NCBI GenBank assembly: GCA_965246765.1
Contig: CBDFFJ010000002.1
Location: 310,001-374,000 of the forward strand
Source: UBA1952 sp965246765
GTDB taxonomy: Bacteria > Bacteroidota > Bacteroidia > Chitinophagales > Chitinophagaceae
Direction of reading: 5' to 3'
DNA length: 64,000 nucleotides
The notes under the pieces are model-generated. The model was not told the origin of the DNA and ran no database searches. It was given only the letters and a program-made list of their open reading frames with translations. The translations under genes and the position numbers were made by a program. Of this stretch, positions 40,401 through 48,450 are shown in pieces (position 1 is the first letter of the stretch; each line of letters starts with the position of its first letter).

Positions 40401-41441
40401 GGTAGGCGTGAGGCTGGTAAAATTGCTATAGCCTGCTACGTTACCGGTAGGGCAGCCTACTGACTGATTAATTCCGGTAGAACTAAAGCCAGTTAATGTA
40501 ATAGACCGAATATCATCTGATGCACAACCACTTGTGTAGCTTGGGGTACAGTAACAGTTAGCGGGTGCATTAAGTGTTACAGATACAACATTCGAAATAG
40601 CGCTACCACCGCCGGTGAGTGTACAGGTATCAACAAAGCGATAATCGGTAGCGGCTGTAATGCCAGCACTGACTACATAAACAGGCGTTGTAGCACCCGC
40701 AATATTTGTCCATGTATTTAAACCCGCAGGCGATGACTGCCAGCGGTAAGTCATGCCCGTTCCGACTGTATATCCTGTAGAGGTAAGCGTAAAAGGTATG
40801 CCGGAGCAAACGGGACTGGAAGAAGCAGAAGCTGTACCGGCTGTTGGAGTGCCTGTACAGGGTGCTACGTTATCTACTATAATGTCATCAATAGCAATAT
40901 CATAGCCATAGTCAGCTCGCGCCCGGAAAATAATGTAGTTTGTTGCAGTATTATAACTGGCCGGCAAGGTGTAAGTATATTGTACCCAACCTGTATTGGT
41001 GGGAGTATAAGTGGGCAAAAGACCCGCTACAAGCGTACCTCCTGAGCTGGTAGCTGTTGTATTGACGTAAACCCTAAGAGAATCCTGGTAGAAGCCGCTG
41101 TAATATTGATTTACCCAAAAGCTGAGCACTTTATTACCCGTAGCTGTAAAATTTAGAGCCGGCGTAATTAATTCCGCAGAACTACCAGTAGCAATATTAT
41201 AGCTCTCATAGTAAGCCATGCCAGCACCGCTGTGCGGACTAAAACTGGGAAAGTTTAGACTAGCGGTTTGCCTTTCCCAATTAAAAGTGCTGATTGGAAA
41301 ACCGCCGTTATTTGCAGTAATCACACGGCTCCACCCGGTTGGTGGAAAGGTTGTGCCATTGAAGCTCTCCGTCAAAAGGTTTTGCCCTTTTGCACCCAGC
41401 CCAACACAGATCAATAAAGCGAGTAAAAGTGATTTTCTCAT
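37488..41441 (-). CDS. Giant secreted adhesin-like protein with gliding-motility C-terminal domain (CHU_C)
   Basis: 1,317 residues. Order: signal peptide (MRKSLLLALLICVGLGAKGQ); a choice-of-anchor J/MAM-like beta domain (about residues 20-195); Ig-like segment; a GEVED domain (WIDFGDDGTF ... GEARDYTVTI); several Ig/PKD-like repeats; a pair of tandem 79-residue repeats sharing YWVSQTVNGCESDR; and a C-terminal CHU_C domain (FFPNAFAPEGN ... FRVINRWGQVVYET ... GTYFWYISYKC). CHU_C is a type B T9SS signal, so the protein should reach the cell surface or medium. Likely adhesin or gliding-related; ligand unknown. The ATG at 41441 starts the signal peptide; 41450 is also in frame. Confidence 0.92.
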   Translation of the reverse strand: MRKSLLLALLICVGLGAKGQNLLTESFNGTTFPPTGWSRVITANNGGFPISTFNWERQTASLNFPSFSPHSGAGMAYYESYNIATGSSAELITPALNFTATGNKVLSFWVNQYYSGFYQDSLRVYVNTTATSSGGTLVAGLLPTYTPTNTGWVQYTYTLPASYNTATNYIIFRARADYGYDIAIDDIIVDNVAPCTGTPTAGTASASSSPVCSGIPFTLTSTGYTVGTGMTYRWQSSPAGLNTWTNIAGATTPVYVVSAGITAATDYRFVDTCTLTGGGSAISNVVSVTLNAPANCYCTPSYTSGCASDDIRSITLTGFSSTGINQSVGCPTGNVAGYSNFTSLTPTKMIRGATYNGTISTSIFGGSEYVRMWIDFGDDGTFNPTDEVYASPSGVAVYTSTTSYSITIPSGAQLGNHRMRVRMIYGGSPSTSINPCTSSTWGEARDYTVTILSAVPPPPVVVSNSPVCPGTTLTITATDTSGYPAPITYTLIGPFAGSPAGPQASNVFNITNVNSTNAGLYNVSVSSGTNASNPAVISVVVNPAASLSISNIVPPTACGGTNGSFQINGLTPSTSYTLTYKRPAGSPSFSGIISANGSGSFTVAGLTAGTYDSIRVQTQGSGNCFSNYTVAVVPAPSAPATPAPTHKTPLCTGDTLKLSVPNPIAGGVYAWSGPNGFSASGPTATRPNMTAANNGLYKVNVTVNSCVSLDGVDTVTVNPPDPAPLPISPTYCQYDVALPLAAQAINPVYYGPAAPNPAGTVDSTFIARNPVQLPRTDIPGVWIYYVTQQITCVSPRAVIQVTVKPRPNKPTVPQTTVEYCQFSPASPLNASGTNVRWYATPTGGVGTATAPTPGTLVSGTYFYYVSQTVNGCESDRTVITVLVKPKPAPPKVSSPLNLCQDDPVGPVTAIGQNLLWYTGPTGGVGVPVAPLPNTGYEDSFKYWVSQTVNGCESDRALIAVYINYKPNGVIVGSSQSVCEDANDTFYYYGNGRSDAQYVWYAPLKDSVVSGGNSQGPFIVHFRQEGTSVIRLQINNKGCISTLISAPITVRHLPVINYTVKQDVCTDELIDVSLTATESQITNYAFDFGSVDTTMVYSAPPGGPFGIRYFKPGHYTIAVTATLDRCTSKPLKKEIYVHELPNATIVPQAGKDLNNVCASDTLLLTVQGVAEGATYTWSPASFFQSYRDTLNNIVRAVVNRTTYVKVHIRTAFGCEGDDSVKVVTKPCCGVFFPNAFAPEGNIVQNRTFKPITIGFHDINSFRVINRWGQVVYETKNERVGWNGLYNGEKQDMGTYFWYISYKCEGKNVEEHGEVILLR
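38584..39060. repeat. Internal tandem repeat in the giant adhesin-like gene
   Basis: Near-identical strings (CTTTCGCAGCCATTaACCGT and CTTTCGCAGCCATTgACCGT) occur at 38584 and 38821, 237 bases apart, i.e. 79 codons. They mark duplicated Ig-like domains; a more diverged third unit adjoins. Confidence 0.8.
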
Positions 41442-41677
41442 AAGAGTCATTCTTGACTAAAGATCGTTATTACGAACGGTTTTCTATTCAATAATACGTA
41501 GAAGGTCTAAAAATAGGCAATTCCCCAAAACAAAGGATGGGCTTGCCAAAATTTTCCTAACACACCACGCACGTACAGTTTCATTCTGACACCGGGCAGA
41601 CACACGCCGCCCTTCGCCCATAGACAGGCTCAGGAGTTTTATGGTTGGAGCCGCCTGCGAAAATGGCGGCTTTATGA

Positions 41678-43975
41678 CTATCGTATTACACTAAGCTTCA
41701 AGGTCTGATGCAGACCCGGCGCTTCTACCCTGCAGCTGTAAACGCCCGCGGCAAGGCCCGCCACGTTTAGCACCACCGCCTTGCGCGAAGCCGGCCCGTC
41801 TGAGCGCAGCACGGTTTGCCCCAAGGCGTTAATCATGGATATCCGCAGCGGCGTGCTGCCCGCCGCAAATGCAGCATCCCAGGTAACCACTACCTCGGTC
41901 TGCGCAGGATTCGGGTACATCATGCATCCGGCGCCGGCAACAGGCAGACTGCTACCCACAGAGAGCGGAGGCCCCTGGCGATACAGATTAAGGCCGCCGA
42001 GGCGGTTGCCCACTATCATCTCGTATTTGCCGTCGCCATCCACGTCTCCTATGGCCGGGGTACTGCGCACGCCTACGTCTATGCTGTTGTAGAAGCTGTC
42101 CACGCGGCTGTACGGCGCAGTCACGTTGCCGGTCTGAAAACCGGTGTAGCGGATAATGTTGCCATAGCCGTTGCCGCTTACCAGGTAGTCAGTATTTGTA
42201 TTATCCATCTTGCCGATCCAGAGCGCGGAGTAGCCAAAGAAGCTGTTGCCCGGCACCGTCTGCACGCCACCCAGATTATCAGTCTGGAAGCTCAGTACCG
42301 GCCCGGATACGGCGGGATTGTTCTGATAATACCTGATCTGGCCGGTCTGGCTGCCTATGAGCAGGTCGGGTTTTGAATCCTTATTTATATCGTAGATGTA
42401 CGGGGTGGCATAGTAACCGGCATCAATAGTATCGTTCAGCGCGCTCTTGAGCATCAGCTGGTTAAGCGTCCACTGCGGCTGCACCGCATTGCTGACTGCC
42501 GTGTTTTTATAAAAAGAGAGGGTGCCGTCCGTATGGCCGAGCACCATGTCGTCAATGCCGTCGCCGTCCAGATCGCCGAACGCGGGCGCGGCGCCTGAAA
42601 AATGCTGCGCGCCAATGCTGCCGAAGTCGGTTGTGATCAGCGTGAAGCGCGTCACGCCATTCACCACGCTATTCTGGTAATAGGATATCCGGCTAAGAAG
42701 AATGCCGCTGGAAACGCCGGTGGTATAGTAGCCTTCTGACCCGACGAACAGGTCGGGCCGCCCGTCTTTATTGTAGTCGTAAAGCACAGGATACGCGCCG
42801 GTGCCCAGATCGGTCGTGCGGTCAACGAGGAAGGTGTCGTTCTGATAGGTAAACTGCGGCGTCGCGGCGGCGCCGGTATTTTTAAAGAAAAGAATGCTTT
42901 TGTAGTTTTCGCCCGCTGAATAGTCGTGCGGGGAAATAAGCAGGTCGCGCTTGCCATCGCCGTCGGCATCCACGTAAAATGGCGCGGGTTGCTCATGCAA
43001 AAACACCTTGTGGCCGCCGGTCTGCCAGAGCGTATCCTGCGTTACCATGCTGTCGGTGCTGCTGCCGTACTGGGCCTTGCCGTTTACCACGAGCTGCATG
43101 TCGGGAAAATAGACGTTTCCGTCCAGCAGGTCCATGTCGCCGTCACCGTCGTAGTCAAAGACGAGGATACAGTTGCCGCCGTGGGCTGCGTCCTTCAGCA
43201 TCTGCTCGCCGTCCACCATCTTACAACCAAAGGTTCCGAAGGAAGGACAGTAGATGGACGATGCCGAAGGCGTAAGCCCCAGCAGGAAGCTCCGGTTGAA
43301 GCCCTGCAGCATATGGCCCCAGCAGTTGGAGGGCAGGCACACACGGATGCTGTCTTTGGGAAGGCCAAGCTCCACCTGGCAGTTTTTATAGAATGAGATC
43401 AGGCCGCCGTTCACGTCAAAGCCGAAAAAATCCAGGTCACCGTCGCCATCCACATCCGCGATGCCCGGAATGTCGGAGGGCTGGCTGTAGGCATTCACAT
43501 TGCCCACGAAGGGCGAATTGTAGCGCAGTTCTGTGTAGAAAGTGAAGCAAAGCTGATTCTGACCGTTGTAATAGCCTTTATACACCGCAAAGCCGCCTTT
43601 CCCCTTGTGAAAGAGATCAGGAATGCCATCGCGGTTGTAGTCTTCCAGCTTCAGGTAATCGGCGCAGGGCGGGAAGTTTTTTGCATAGTCGGGCGCATAG
43701 ACGTATTGGGCCGCGCTTGAGGTGCCTTTGTTTAAAAAAGTCTTGATGGTGGCGTCAAATGCCTCGAAGACGACGAGATCTTTCAGGCCGTCGTGATTCA
43801 GATCGCCCTGCGCGAACTGAGGGCAGTTGAAGCCGCCGCTCCAGCCCAGCACCCGCTGCTGCCCGTAGGCGAATATCTTGATGGAAGAATCTTCCAGGTA
43901 AACATTTCCGTTAGCCGTCTGCGCAGCGCAGCACACCGGCATCAGGCCCAGCAAAAAAAGAAACAGCGAGCGCAT
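41678..43975 (-). CDS. Secreted FG-GAP/VCBS-repeat protein with T9SS type A sorting domain
   Basis: 765 residues with a signal peptide (MRSLFLFLLGLMPVCCAAQ). The body is a series of about nine repeats of the calcium-binding loop DxDxDGxxD (for example DLNHDGLKDL, DVDGDGDLDF, DYDGDGDMDL, DADGDGKRDL, DYNKDGRPDL, DLDGDGIDDM, DVDGDGKYEM), which fits an FG-GAP beta-propeller. The C-terminus (MYPNPAQTEV ... GLAAGVYSC ... KLSVIR) is a type A T9SS domain. No catalytic motif. Probably a surface or secreted binding protein. The start at 43975 is set by the signal peptide. Confidence 0.93.
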   Translation of the reverse strand: MRSLFLFLLGLMPVCCAAQTANGNVYLEDSSIKIFAYGQQRVLGWSGGFNCPQFAQGDLNHDGLKDLVVFEAFDATIKTFLNKGTSSAAQYVYAPDYAKNFPPCADYLKLEDYNRDGIPDLFHKGKGGFAVYKGYYNGQNQLCFTFYTELRYNSPFVGNVNAYSQPSDIPGIADVDGDGDLDFFGFDVNGGLISFYKNCQVELGLPKDSIRVCLPSNCWGHMLQGFNRSFLLGLTPSASSIYCPSFGTFGCKMVDGEQMLKDAAHGGNCILVFDYDGDGDMDLLDGNVYFPDMQLVVNGKAQYGSSTDSMVTQDTLWQTGGHKVFLHEQPAPFYVDADGDGKRDLLISPHDYSAGENYKSILFFKNTGAAATPQFTYQNDTFLVDRTTDLGTGAYPVLYDYNKDGRPDLFVGSEGYYTTGVSSGILLSRISYYQNSVVNGVTRFTLITTDFGSIGAQHFSGAAPAFGDLDGDGIDDMVLGHTDGTLSFYKNTAVSNAVQPQWTLNQLMLKSALNDTIDAGYYATPYIYDINKDSKPDLLIGSQTGQIRYYQNNPAVSGPVLSFQTDNLGGVQTVPGNSFFGYSALWIGKMDNTNTDYLVSGNGYGNIIRYTGFQTGNVTAPYSRVDSFYNSIDVGVRSTPAIGDVDGDGKYEMIVGNRLGGLNLYRQGPPLSVGSSLPVAGAGCMMYPNPAQTEVVVTWDAAFAAGSTPLRISMINALGQTVLRSDGPASRKAVVLNVAGLAAGVYSCRVEAPGLHQTLKLSVIR

Positions 43976-44080
43976 GATAATGATTATTAAGATCTGACTA
44001 AAAGTACGGCACAATTGCCGTCGCGCACTAAGACACAGGCTTTGGGCCCGTCGTTGGCAGGGAACGCCCTTTTTCGGGCA

Positions 44081-44890
44081 TTATTTCAACGGCGAGCCGG
44101 ATTCTTTCTGAAAGTGACGGTAAACAAGCTTGTCGGCAAGGCCCGGCAGCAACTTGCTGAGCCAAACGGTCAGCTTGCCCTGGCCGGTCATAACCAGACT
44201 GCGCTTACGGGCGGCAATGGCCTTGAGTGTTCGGCGGGCACATTCTTCCGCGCTCATCAGGCTGGCTTCGTCCAGCGGGGTTTCGCCCTGCGCATTGCCG
44301 CCGGCGCCCAGGGCCACGTTCCGGATGTTGGATGCGGTGAAGCCCGGGCTCACCCACATTACATGCACACCACTGTGGAGCAGTTCTGTGCGCAGGGCTT
44401 CCAGAAAACCCTGCACGGCAAACTTTGATGCGCTGTAGCCGCTGCGGGCGGGCAGGCCCCGGTACCCGGCAATGGATGATATGCCGACAATGGCGCCGCT
44501 GCTGGCCCGGATAGCAGGCAGGGCCGCCTTCGTACACTGTACCGTGCCCCAGAAATTAATGTCCATTAAGTCCCGGATGACGCTCAGCGGCGCATCCTGA
44601 AATAAAGCGCGCATGGAGATGCCGGCATTATTGATCAGCACGTCTATCCTGCCCCAACGGGTCATTGCTTCAGCCACAAAGGTTGCGCAGGCGCCCTCGT
44701 CGCGCACATCGGTAACTATAAGCAGCAGCCGGCTACGGTCGGCCTCAGGAAAGGCATTCTCCAGGCGCTGCAGCGAGCGGCCGCAGGCTGCTACAAGGGC
44801 CCCTTGCGCGAGCGCCTCCGCCACCAATGCTTTGCCAATGCCGGATGAGCCACCAGTGACAAGCACTACTTTATCTGAAAACGAGGCCAT
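44081..44890 (-). CDS. Short-chain dehydrogenase/reductase with DltE-like features
   Basis: 269 residues. Seen: VTGGSSGIGKALV at the N-terminus, NNAGISM, SSIAGYRGLPARSGYSASKFA with the YxxxK catalytic pair, and WVSPGFTASNIR. Resembles membrane-peripheral SDRs of the DHRS7/11-beta-HSD type; substrate unknown. The start at 44890 is supported by a -7 box 5 bases upstream; the long open frame to 44983 overlaps the end of the ABC gene and is unlikely. Follows the kinase-amn-ABC operon but has its own promoter. Confidence 0.92.
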   Translation of the reverse strand: MASFSDKVVLVTGGSSGIGKALVAEALAQGALVAACGRSLQRLENAFPEADRSRLLLIVTDVRDEGACATFVAEAMTRWGRIDVLINNAGISMRALFQDAPLSVIRDLMDINFWGTVQCTKAALPAIRASSGAIVGISSIAGYRGLPARSGYSASKFAVQGFLEALRTELLHSGVHVMWVSPGFTASNIRNVALGAGGNAQGETPLDEASLMSAEECARRTLKAIAARKRSLVMTGQGKLTVWLSKLLPGLADKLVYRHFQKESGSPLK

Positions 44891-44895
44891 GGCGG

Positions 44896-44903
44896 CAAAT
44901 TTA
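44896..44903 (-). promoter_or_regulatory. -7 box of the SDR, 5 bases from its ATG
   Basis: TAAATTTG on the minus strand, then CCGCC and the ATG at 44890. Predicts a leaderless message. Confidence 0.5.
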
Positions 44904-44939
44904 ACCGGAAGGCGGGCAGCGACGAGGGCCGCAAGGATA

Positions 44940-46655
44940 TTACAGCCCGCCGGACGAAAATTCTTTCGGCATTGCCGCCACAAGCTGCCTGGTATATTCC
45001 TGCTGCGGATGCTTCAGCACGGTATCGGCATCGCCGCGCTCCACGATTTTGCCTGCCTGCATTACCAGCACCCGGTCAGCCATGTAGTGAACCACGTTCA
45101 GATCGTGAGAAATGAAGAGGTAGGAAAGATCAAGGGCTTCCCGCAGGTCTTTTAGCAGATTAAGCATTTGTGCCTGCACGCTTACATCCAGCGCGCTGAC
45201 GCTTTCGTCGCAGATGATGAGCCTGGGCCGGAGCGCAATGGCGCGGGCAATACCTATACGCTGCCGCTGCCCGCCGCTGAACTGATGCGGATAGCGCCGC
45301 AGGGCATCGGCTGGCAACTGAACGAGGTCTGCTATGCGGCCCGCTTCTTTGCGGACTTCGCGGCGCTGCACGATGCCGTGCACCAGCAGCACCTCTGCAA
45401 TCGCATCGCCCACGGTCATGCGCGGATTCAGCGAGGAGAATGGATCCTGAAAGATCATCTGAACGTCGCGGCGCATGCGGCGCCATTCCGCCGCATTCAT
45501 ATGGGCAAGGTCGCGGCCCTCAAACAGCATGGCGCCGCTCTCCACGGCTTGCAGGCCCATCAACGCGCGGCTGACAGTGCTTTTGCCGCAGCCGCTCTCG
45601 CCAACCAGGCCAAGCACCTCGCCGCGATGCAGGTCAAAGGATACGTCTTCAACCGCGCGCAGGAAATGAACCGGCGCGCCCAGCCAGTCCGTCTCCGCCG
45701 GAAACCATACCCGAAGATGCCGGACCTGCAGCAGCGGCTGATCTGTCGCGGCGGCCGGGCAGCTGCCGGCCGCCTGCCGGACGACTCTGTTCGCACCATT
45801 GCCGGCATTCTTCAATTCTGAAGATTCCGGTTGAGACAAGAAGTCTGCTACTACCGGCAGGCGCATGTCTTTTGGCGCCCCGCCAGGGCGGCAGGCCAGC
45901 AGCGCACGCGTGTAGGGGTTTTGCGGCTGCCAGAGAACGTTGGCGGCGGGGCCTTGCTCCATTACCACCCCGTTGCGGAGCACGAGCACCTCATCGGCTA
46001 CAGCGGCCGCAAGCGCGAGGTCGTGGGTAATAAAAATGAGCGCGGTGCCGGCTTCCGTTTGCAGCTTTTTGAGCAGGCGCATTATTTCGGCCTGCACAGT
46101 TACGTCAAGGGCGGTTGTTGGTTCGTCGGCTATGAGCAATGCCGGGTTTGCGCTCATGGCAATGGCGATCATCACCCGCTGCTTCTGTCCGCCGGAAAGC
46201 TGATGCGGATATTTATGGTAGCTCTGTTCGGGCCGGGGCAACTGCACTTTGCGCAGCCATTCAATAGCGGCTGTCTTGCTGCGCGAAGCGCTCATACCCG
46301 TTGTGGCGGCTATGGCTTCCGAAAGCTGCCTGCCGACCTTCATCACCGGATTAAGGGCGCTCATAGGCTCCTGAAATACGATGCTCGCTACTCTGCCCCT
46401 TATTGCCTGCCATGCCTGCATGGGTGTGCCGTGCATGATGTGCGCATTGTTTATGTGAATGGCCCCGTGCCAGTCCGCGCCTTTGGGAAGCAGCCCGGTG
46501 AGCGCGAGCGCGGTCAGCGACTTGCCCGAACCGCTTTCGCCGACAATCGCGAGGGTCTGTCCGCCCGATACGGAAAAGCTCAGATCCTGCACTGCCGCCT
46601 GGCTGCCAAAGGATATCTGGAGGCGCTCAACGACAACTACGGGCGGGGCTTCCAT
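44940..46655 (-). CDS. Fused dipeptide/oligopeptide-type ABC transporter ATPase (two nucleotide-binding domains)
   Basis: 571 residues: two full ATPase domains in one chain, as in YejF/DppDF-type importers. Domain 1: Walker A GESGSGKS, signature LSGGQKQRVMIA, Walker B LLIADEPTTALD. Domain 2 (from about residue 305): GESGCGKS, FSGGQRQRIGIARAIA, LIICDESVSALD. It should power import of small peptides, but neither permease nor binding-protein genes are in the window. The start codon overlaps the amn stop (TGATG), so the two are translationally coupled. The combination with AMP nucleosidase and a sugar kinase is odd. Confidence 0.93.
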   Translation of the reverse strand: MEAPPVVVVERLQISFGSQAAVQDLSFSVSGGQTLAIVGESGSGKSLTALALTGLLPKGADWHGAIHINNAHIMHGTPMQAWQAIRGRVASIVFQEPMSALNPVMKVGRQLSEAIAATTGMSASRSKTAAIEWLRKVQLPRPEQSYHKYPHQLSGGQKQRVMIAIAMSANPALLIADEPTTALDVTVQAEIMRLLKKLQTEAGTALIFITHDLALAAAVADEVLVLRNGVVMEQGPAANVLWQPQNPYTRALLACRPGGAPKDMRLPVVADFLSQPESSELKNAGNGANRVVRQAAGSCPAAATDQPLLQVRHLRVWFPAETDWLGAPVHFLRAVEDVSFDLHRGEVLGLVGESGCGKSTVSRALMGLQAVESGAMLFEGRDLAHMNAAEWRRMRRDVQMIFQDPFSSLNPRMTVGDAIAEVLLVHGIVQRREVRKEAGRIADLVQLPADALRRYPHQFSGGQRQRIGIARAIALRPRLIICDESVSALDVSVQAQMLNLLKDLREALDLSYLFISHDLNVVHYMADRVLVMQAGKIVERGDADTVLKHPQQEYTRQLVAAMPKEFSSGGL

Positions 46656-47425
46656 CAGAATTGCAGGTGGCGGACGGTTTTGCCGTTATTGATAAGCTGC
46701 TTTAAGGAGTCAATACCGATGCGCAGATGCAGGTCAACAAAGTTTTTAGTCACCTTGCTATCACTCTCTTCAGTTTTGACGCCCTCCGGCACCATAGGCG
46801 AGTCGCTCACCAGCAGCAGGGCGCCGGTTGGGATTTTATTGTAGAAGCCGGTTGAGAAGATTGTGGCTGTCTCCATGTCAATGGCCATGGCGCGTATCTT
46901 TTTGAGGTAGGCCTTAAAGTCTTCATCGTGCTCCCACACACGGCGGTTGGTGGTATAAACGGTGCCTGTCCAGTAATCGCGCTCATAGTCGCGGATGGTA
47001 GTGGAGATAGCTTTCTGAAGCGCGAATGCCGGCAGGGCGGGAACTTCAGGCGGAAAGTAGTCGTTGCTGGTTCCCTCGCCGCGAATGGCTGCGATCGGCA
47101 GGATTAAGTCGCCGACGGAATTTTTCTTTTTTAGGCCGCCGCACTTCCCCAAAAAAAGTACCGCCTCGGGGTCAATGGCAGACAGCAGATCCATCATGGT
47201 TGCCGCCGAGGCGCTGCCCATACCGAAGTTGATGATGGTGATGCCCTCAGCAGTAACGCACTGCATAGGCTTGTCAATGCCGACGACTTTCGCGCCGTGC
47301 ATCTCCGCGAACATCTGCAGGTAATTGCTGAAATTGCAGAGGAGAATGTACTTGCCGAATTCCTTGAGCGACTGGCCGGTATAGCGCGGAAGCCAGTTTT
47401 CTACAATCTCCGATTTCGTCTTCAT
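46655..47425 (-). CDS. amn: AMP nucleosidase (Bacteroidota type)
   Basis: Hydrolyses AMP to adenine and ribose 5-phosphate (purine balance). 256 residues, shorter than the E. coli enzyme and lacking its N-terminal domain, as is usual in Bacteroidota. Seen: phosphorylase-superfamily INFGMGSASAATMMDLLS, FLGKCGGLKKKNSVGDLILP, MAIDMETATIFSTGF (active-site ME-T), and LLLVSDSPMVPEGVKTEESD. Middle gene of a leftward operon: 15 bases after the kinase and overlapping the ABC ATPase. Confidence 0.95.
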   Translation of the reverse strand: MKTKSEIVENWLPRYTGQSLKEFGKYILLCNFSNYLQMFAEMHGAKVVGIDKPMQCVTAEGITIINFGMGSASAATMMDLLSAIDPEAVLFLGKCGGLKKKNSVGDLILPIAAIRGEGTSNDYFPPEVPALPAFALQKAISTTIRDYERDYWTGTVYTTNRRVWEHDEDFKAYLKKIRAMAIDMETATIFSTGFYNKIPTGALLLVSDSPMVPEGVKTEESDSKVTKNFVDLHLRIGIDSLKQLINNGKTVRHLQF

Positions 47426-47440
47426 GCGTGAAGGTAAGAC

Positions 47441-48298
47441 TCAGTCCGCGAGCTCCCGTTTGTGATACCGGATCAGGCCCTCCATGGGGCTTTGCGCCAC
47501 GGCGCCCAGCTCCAGCTCATACTGATGACACAGGCTTTCAATAACGTCCTTGAACACCCAGGCTATTGAGCCGGTAAAGTGAATAGGCTGCTTCCAGCTT
47601 TCGCGGTATTTCAGGATGTGGTGATGAAAAAAGTCGTTGATGCAATCCTCCAAGATATTCTCAACCATGAAATGCCCCCGGTTCTCGCTCAGCAGCTGCA
47701 CGAAGCCGGCCAGGTAGCGGTTAGGAAAGGGCTCCCGGTAGATGTGATGGAGCATTTTGTCAAGGTCGGAGCCGAATAGCATCTCAAAGTGCATGCGGAG
47801 CTCCGTGTCAAATGTGTTGTAAGCGTAGTACTGCAGCACACGTTTGCCTATGTAATTGCCGCTGCCTTCATCGCCCGCCACATATCCGAGTGAAGACTGC
47901 TTGCCTGCTACTTTTTTACCGTCGTAATAGCAGGAGTTGCTGCCGGTGCCGAGGATGCAGACCACGCCTTTGGAATCCCCGCAGAGCGCGTGAGCCGCCG
48001 CCATCATATCGCTTTGCACGCCGACCTTCTTCACGCCGAAAAACCGCTGAAGGGCATTCTGCACAACCTTTTGATTGGCCACGCTGCCCGCCCCTGCGCC
48101 GTAAAACGTGATAGAATCCGCCTGATGCTTCTCCTTATTCCAGCTAAGCTCCTCGCTAAGCATGTGGCTTATAGACTCCGGCGTCTGCAGATAAGGGTTT
48201 ATGCCGCCTGTTTTGAAGCGCAGCACGCGTGCGTCAGGGCGAAGCAGGCACCAATCGGTCTTGGTAGAACCGCTCTCGGCGAGAAGGAGGCTTGACAT
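47441..48298 (-). CDS. BadF/BadG/N-acetylglucosamine kinase-like ATPase
   Basis: 285 residues of the ASKHA fold. Seen: LLAESGSTKTDWCLL (phosphate-1 motif), ILGTGSNSCYYDG (phosphate-2), and GDEGSGNYIGKRVLQYY. Bacteroidota proteins of this form are usually called N-acetylglucosamine kinases; phosphorylation of amino sugars from wall or chitin turnover is likely but unproven. The start at 48298 is chosen from the family N-terminus and a full promoter upstream (TTTG, 19 bases, TACGTTTG). First gene of the kinase-amn-ABC operon. Confidence 0.9.
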   Translation of the reverse strand: MSSLLLAESGSTKTDWCLLRPDARVLRFKTGGINPYLQTPESISHMLSEELSWNKEKHQADSITFYGAGAGSVANQKVVQNALQRFFGVKKVGVQSDMMAAAHALCGDSKGVVCILGTGSNSCYYDGKKVAGKQSSLGYVAGDEGSGNYIGKRVLQYYAYNTFDTELRMHFEMLFGSDLDKMLHHIYREPFPNRYLAGFVQLLSENRGHFMVENILEDCINDFFHHHILKYRESWKQPIHFTGSIAWVFKDVIESLCHQYELELGAVAQSPMEGLIRYHKRELAD

Positions 48299-48325
48299 GA
48301 GTGTAGTGACGGCTTGAGGGCCCGA

Positions 48326-48356
48326 CAAACGTAAGCCCAAAAGCCGTTCCACCAAA
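48326..48356 (-). promoter_or_regulatory. Full bacteroidal promoter of the kinase-amn-ABC operon
   Basis: On the minus strand: TTTG at 48353-48356, exactly 19 bases, TACGTTTG at 48326-48333. Matches the -33/-7 consensus of Bacteroidota. The box ends 27 bases before the ATG at 48298. Confidence 0.7.
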
Positions 48357-48424
48357 TCCGGGCCGTGGCATTATTGTTAGTACGCTGTTCACAGAAAGCG
48401 ATGTGCTTCATTGAAGCCGCCCGC

Positions 48425-48432
48425 TACCTTTG
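48425..48432 (+). promoter_or_regulatory. -7 box of the ctp protease gene
   Basis: TACCTTTG, 18 bases before the ATG at 48451. The TTG at 48430 lies inside the box, so the longer open frame cannot be the right start. Confidence 0.55.
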
Positions 48433-48450
48433 CGCATCCCGAAAAGCCTT

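Noticed and set aside
41646..41674. Terminator after the FG-GAP gene
   Set aside because: AGCCGCC/GGCGGCT can pair, but there is no T-run on the minus strand, so it is only a weak candidate.
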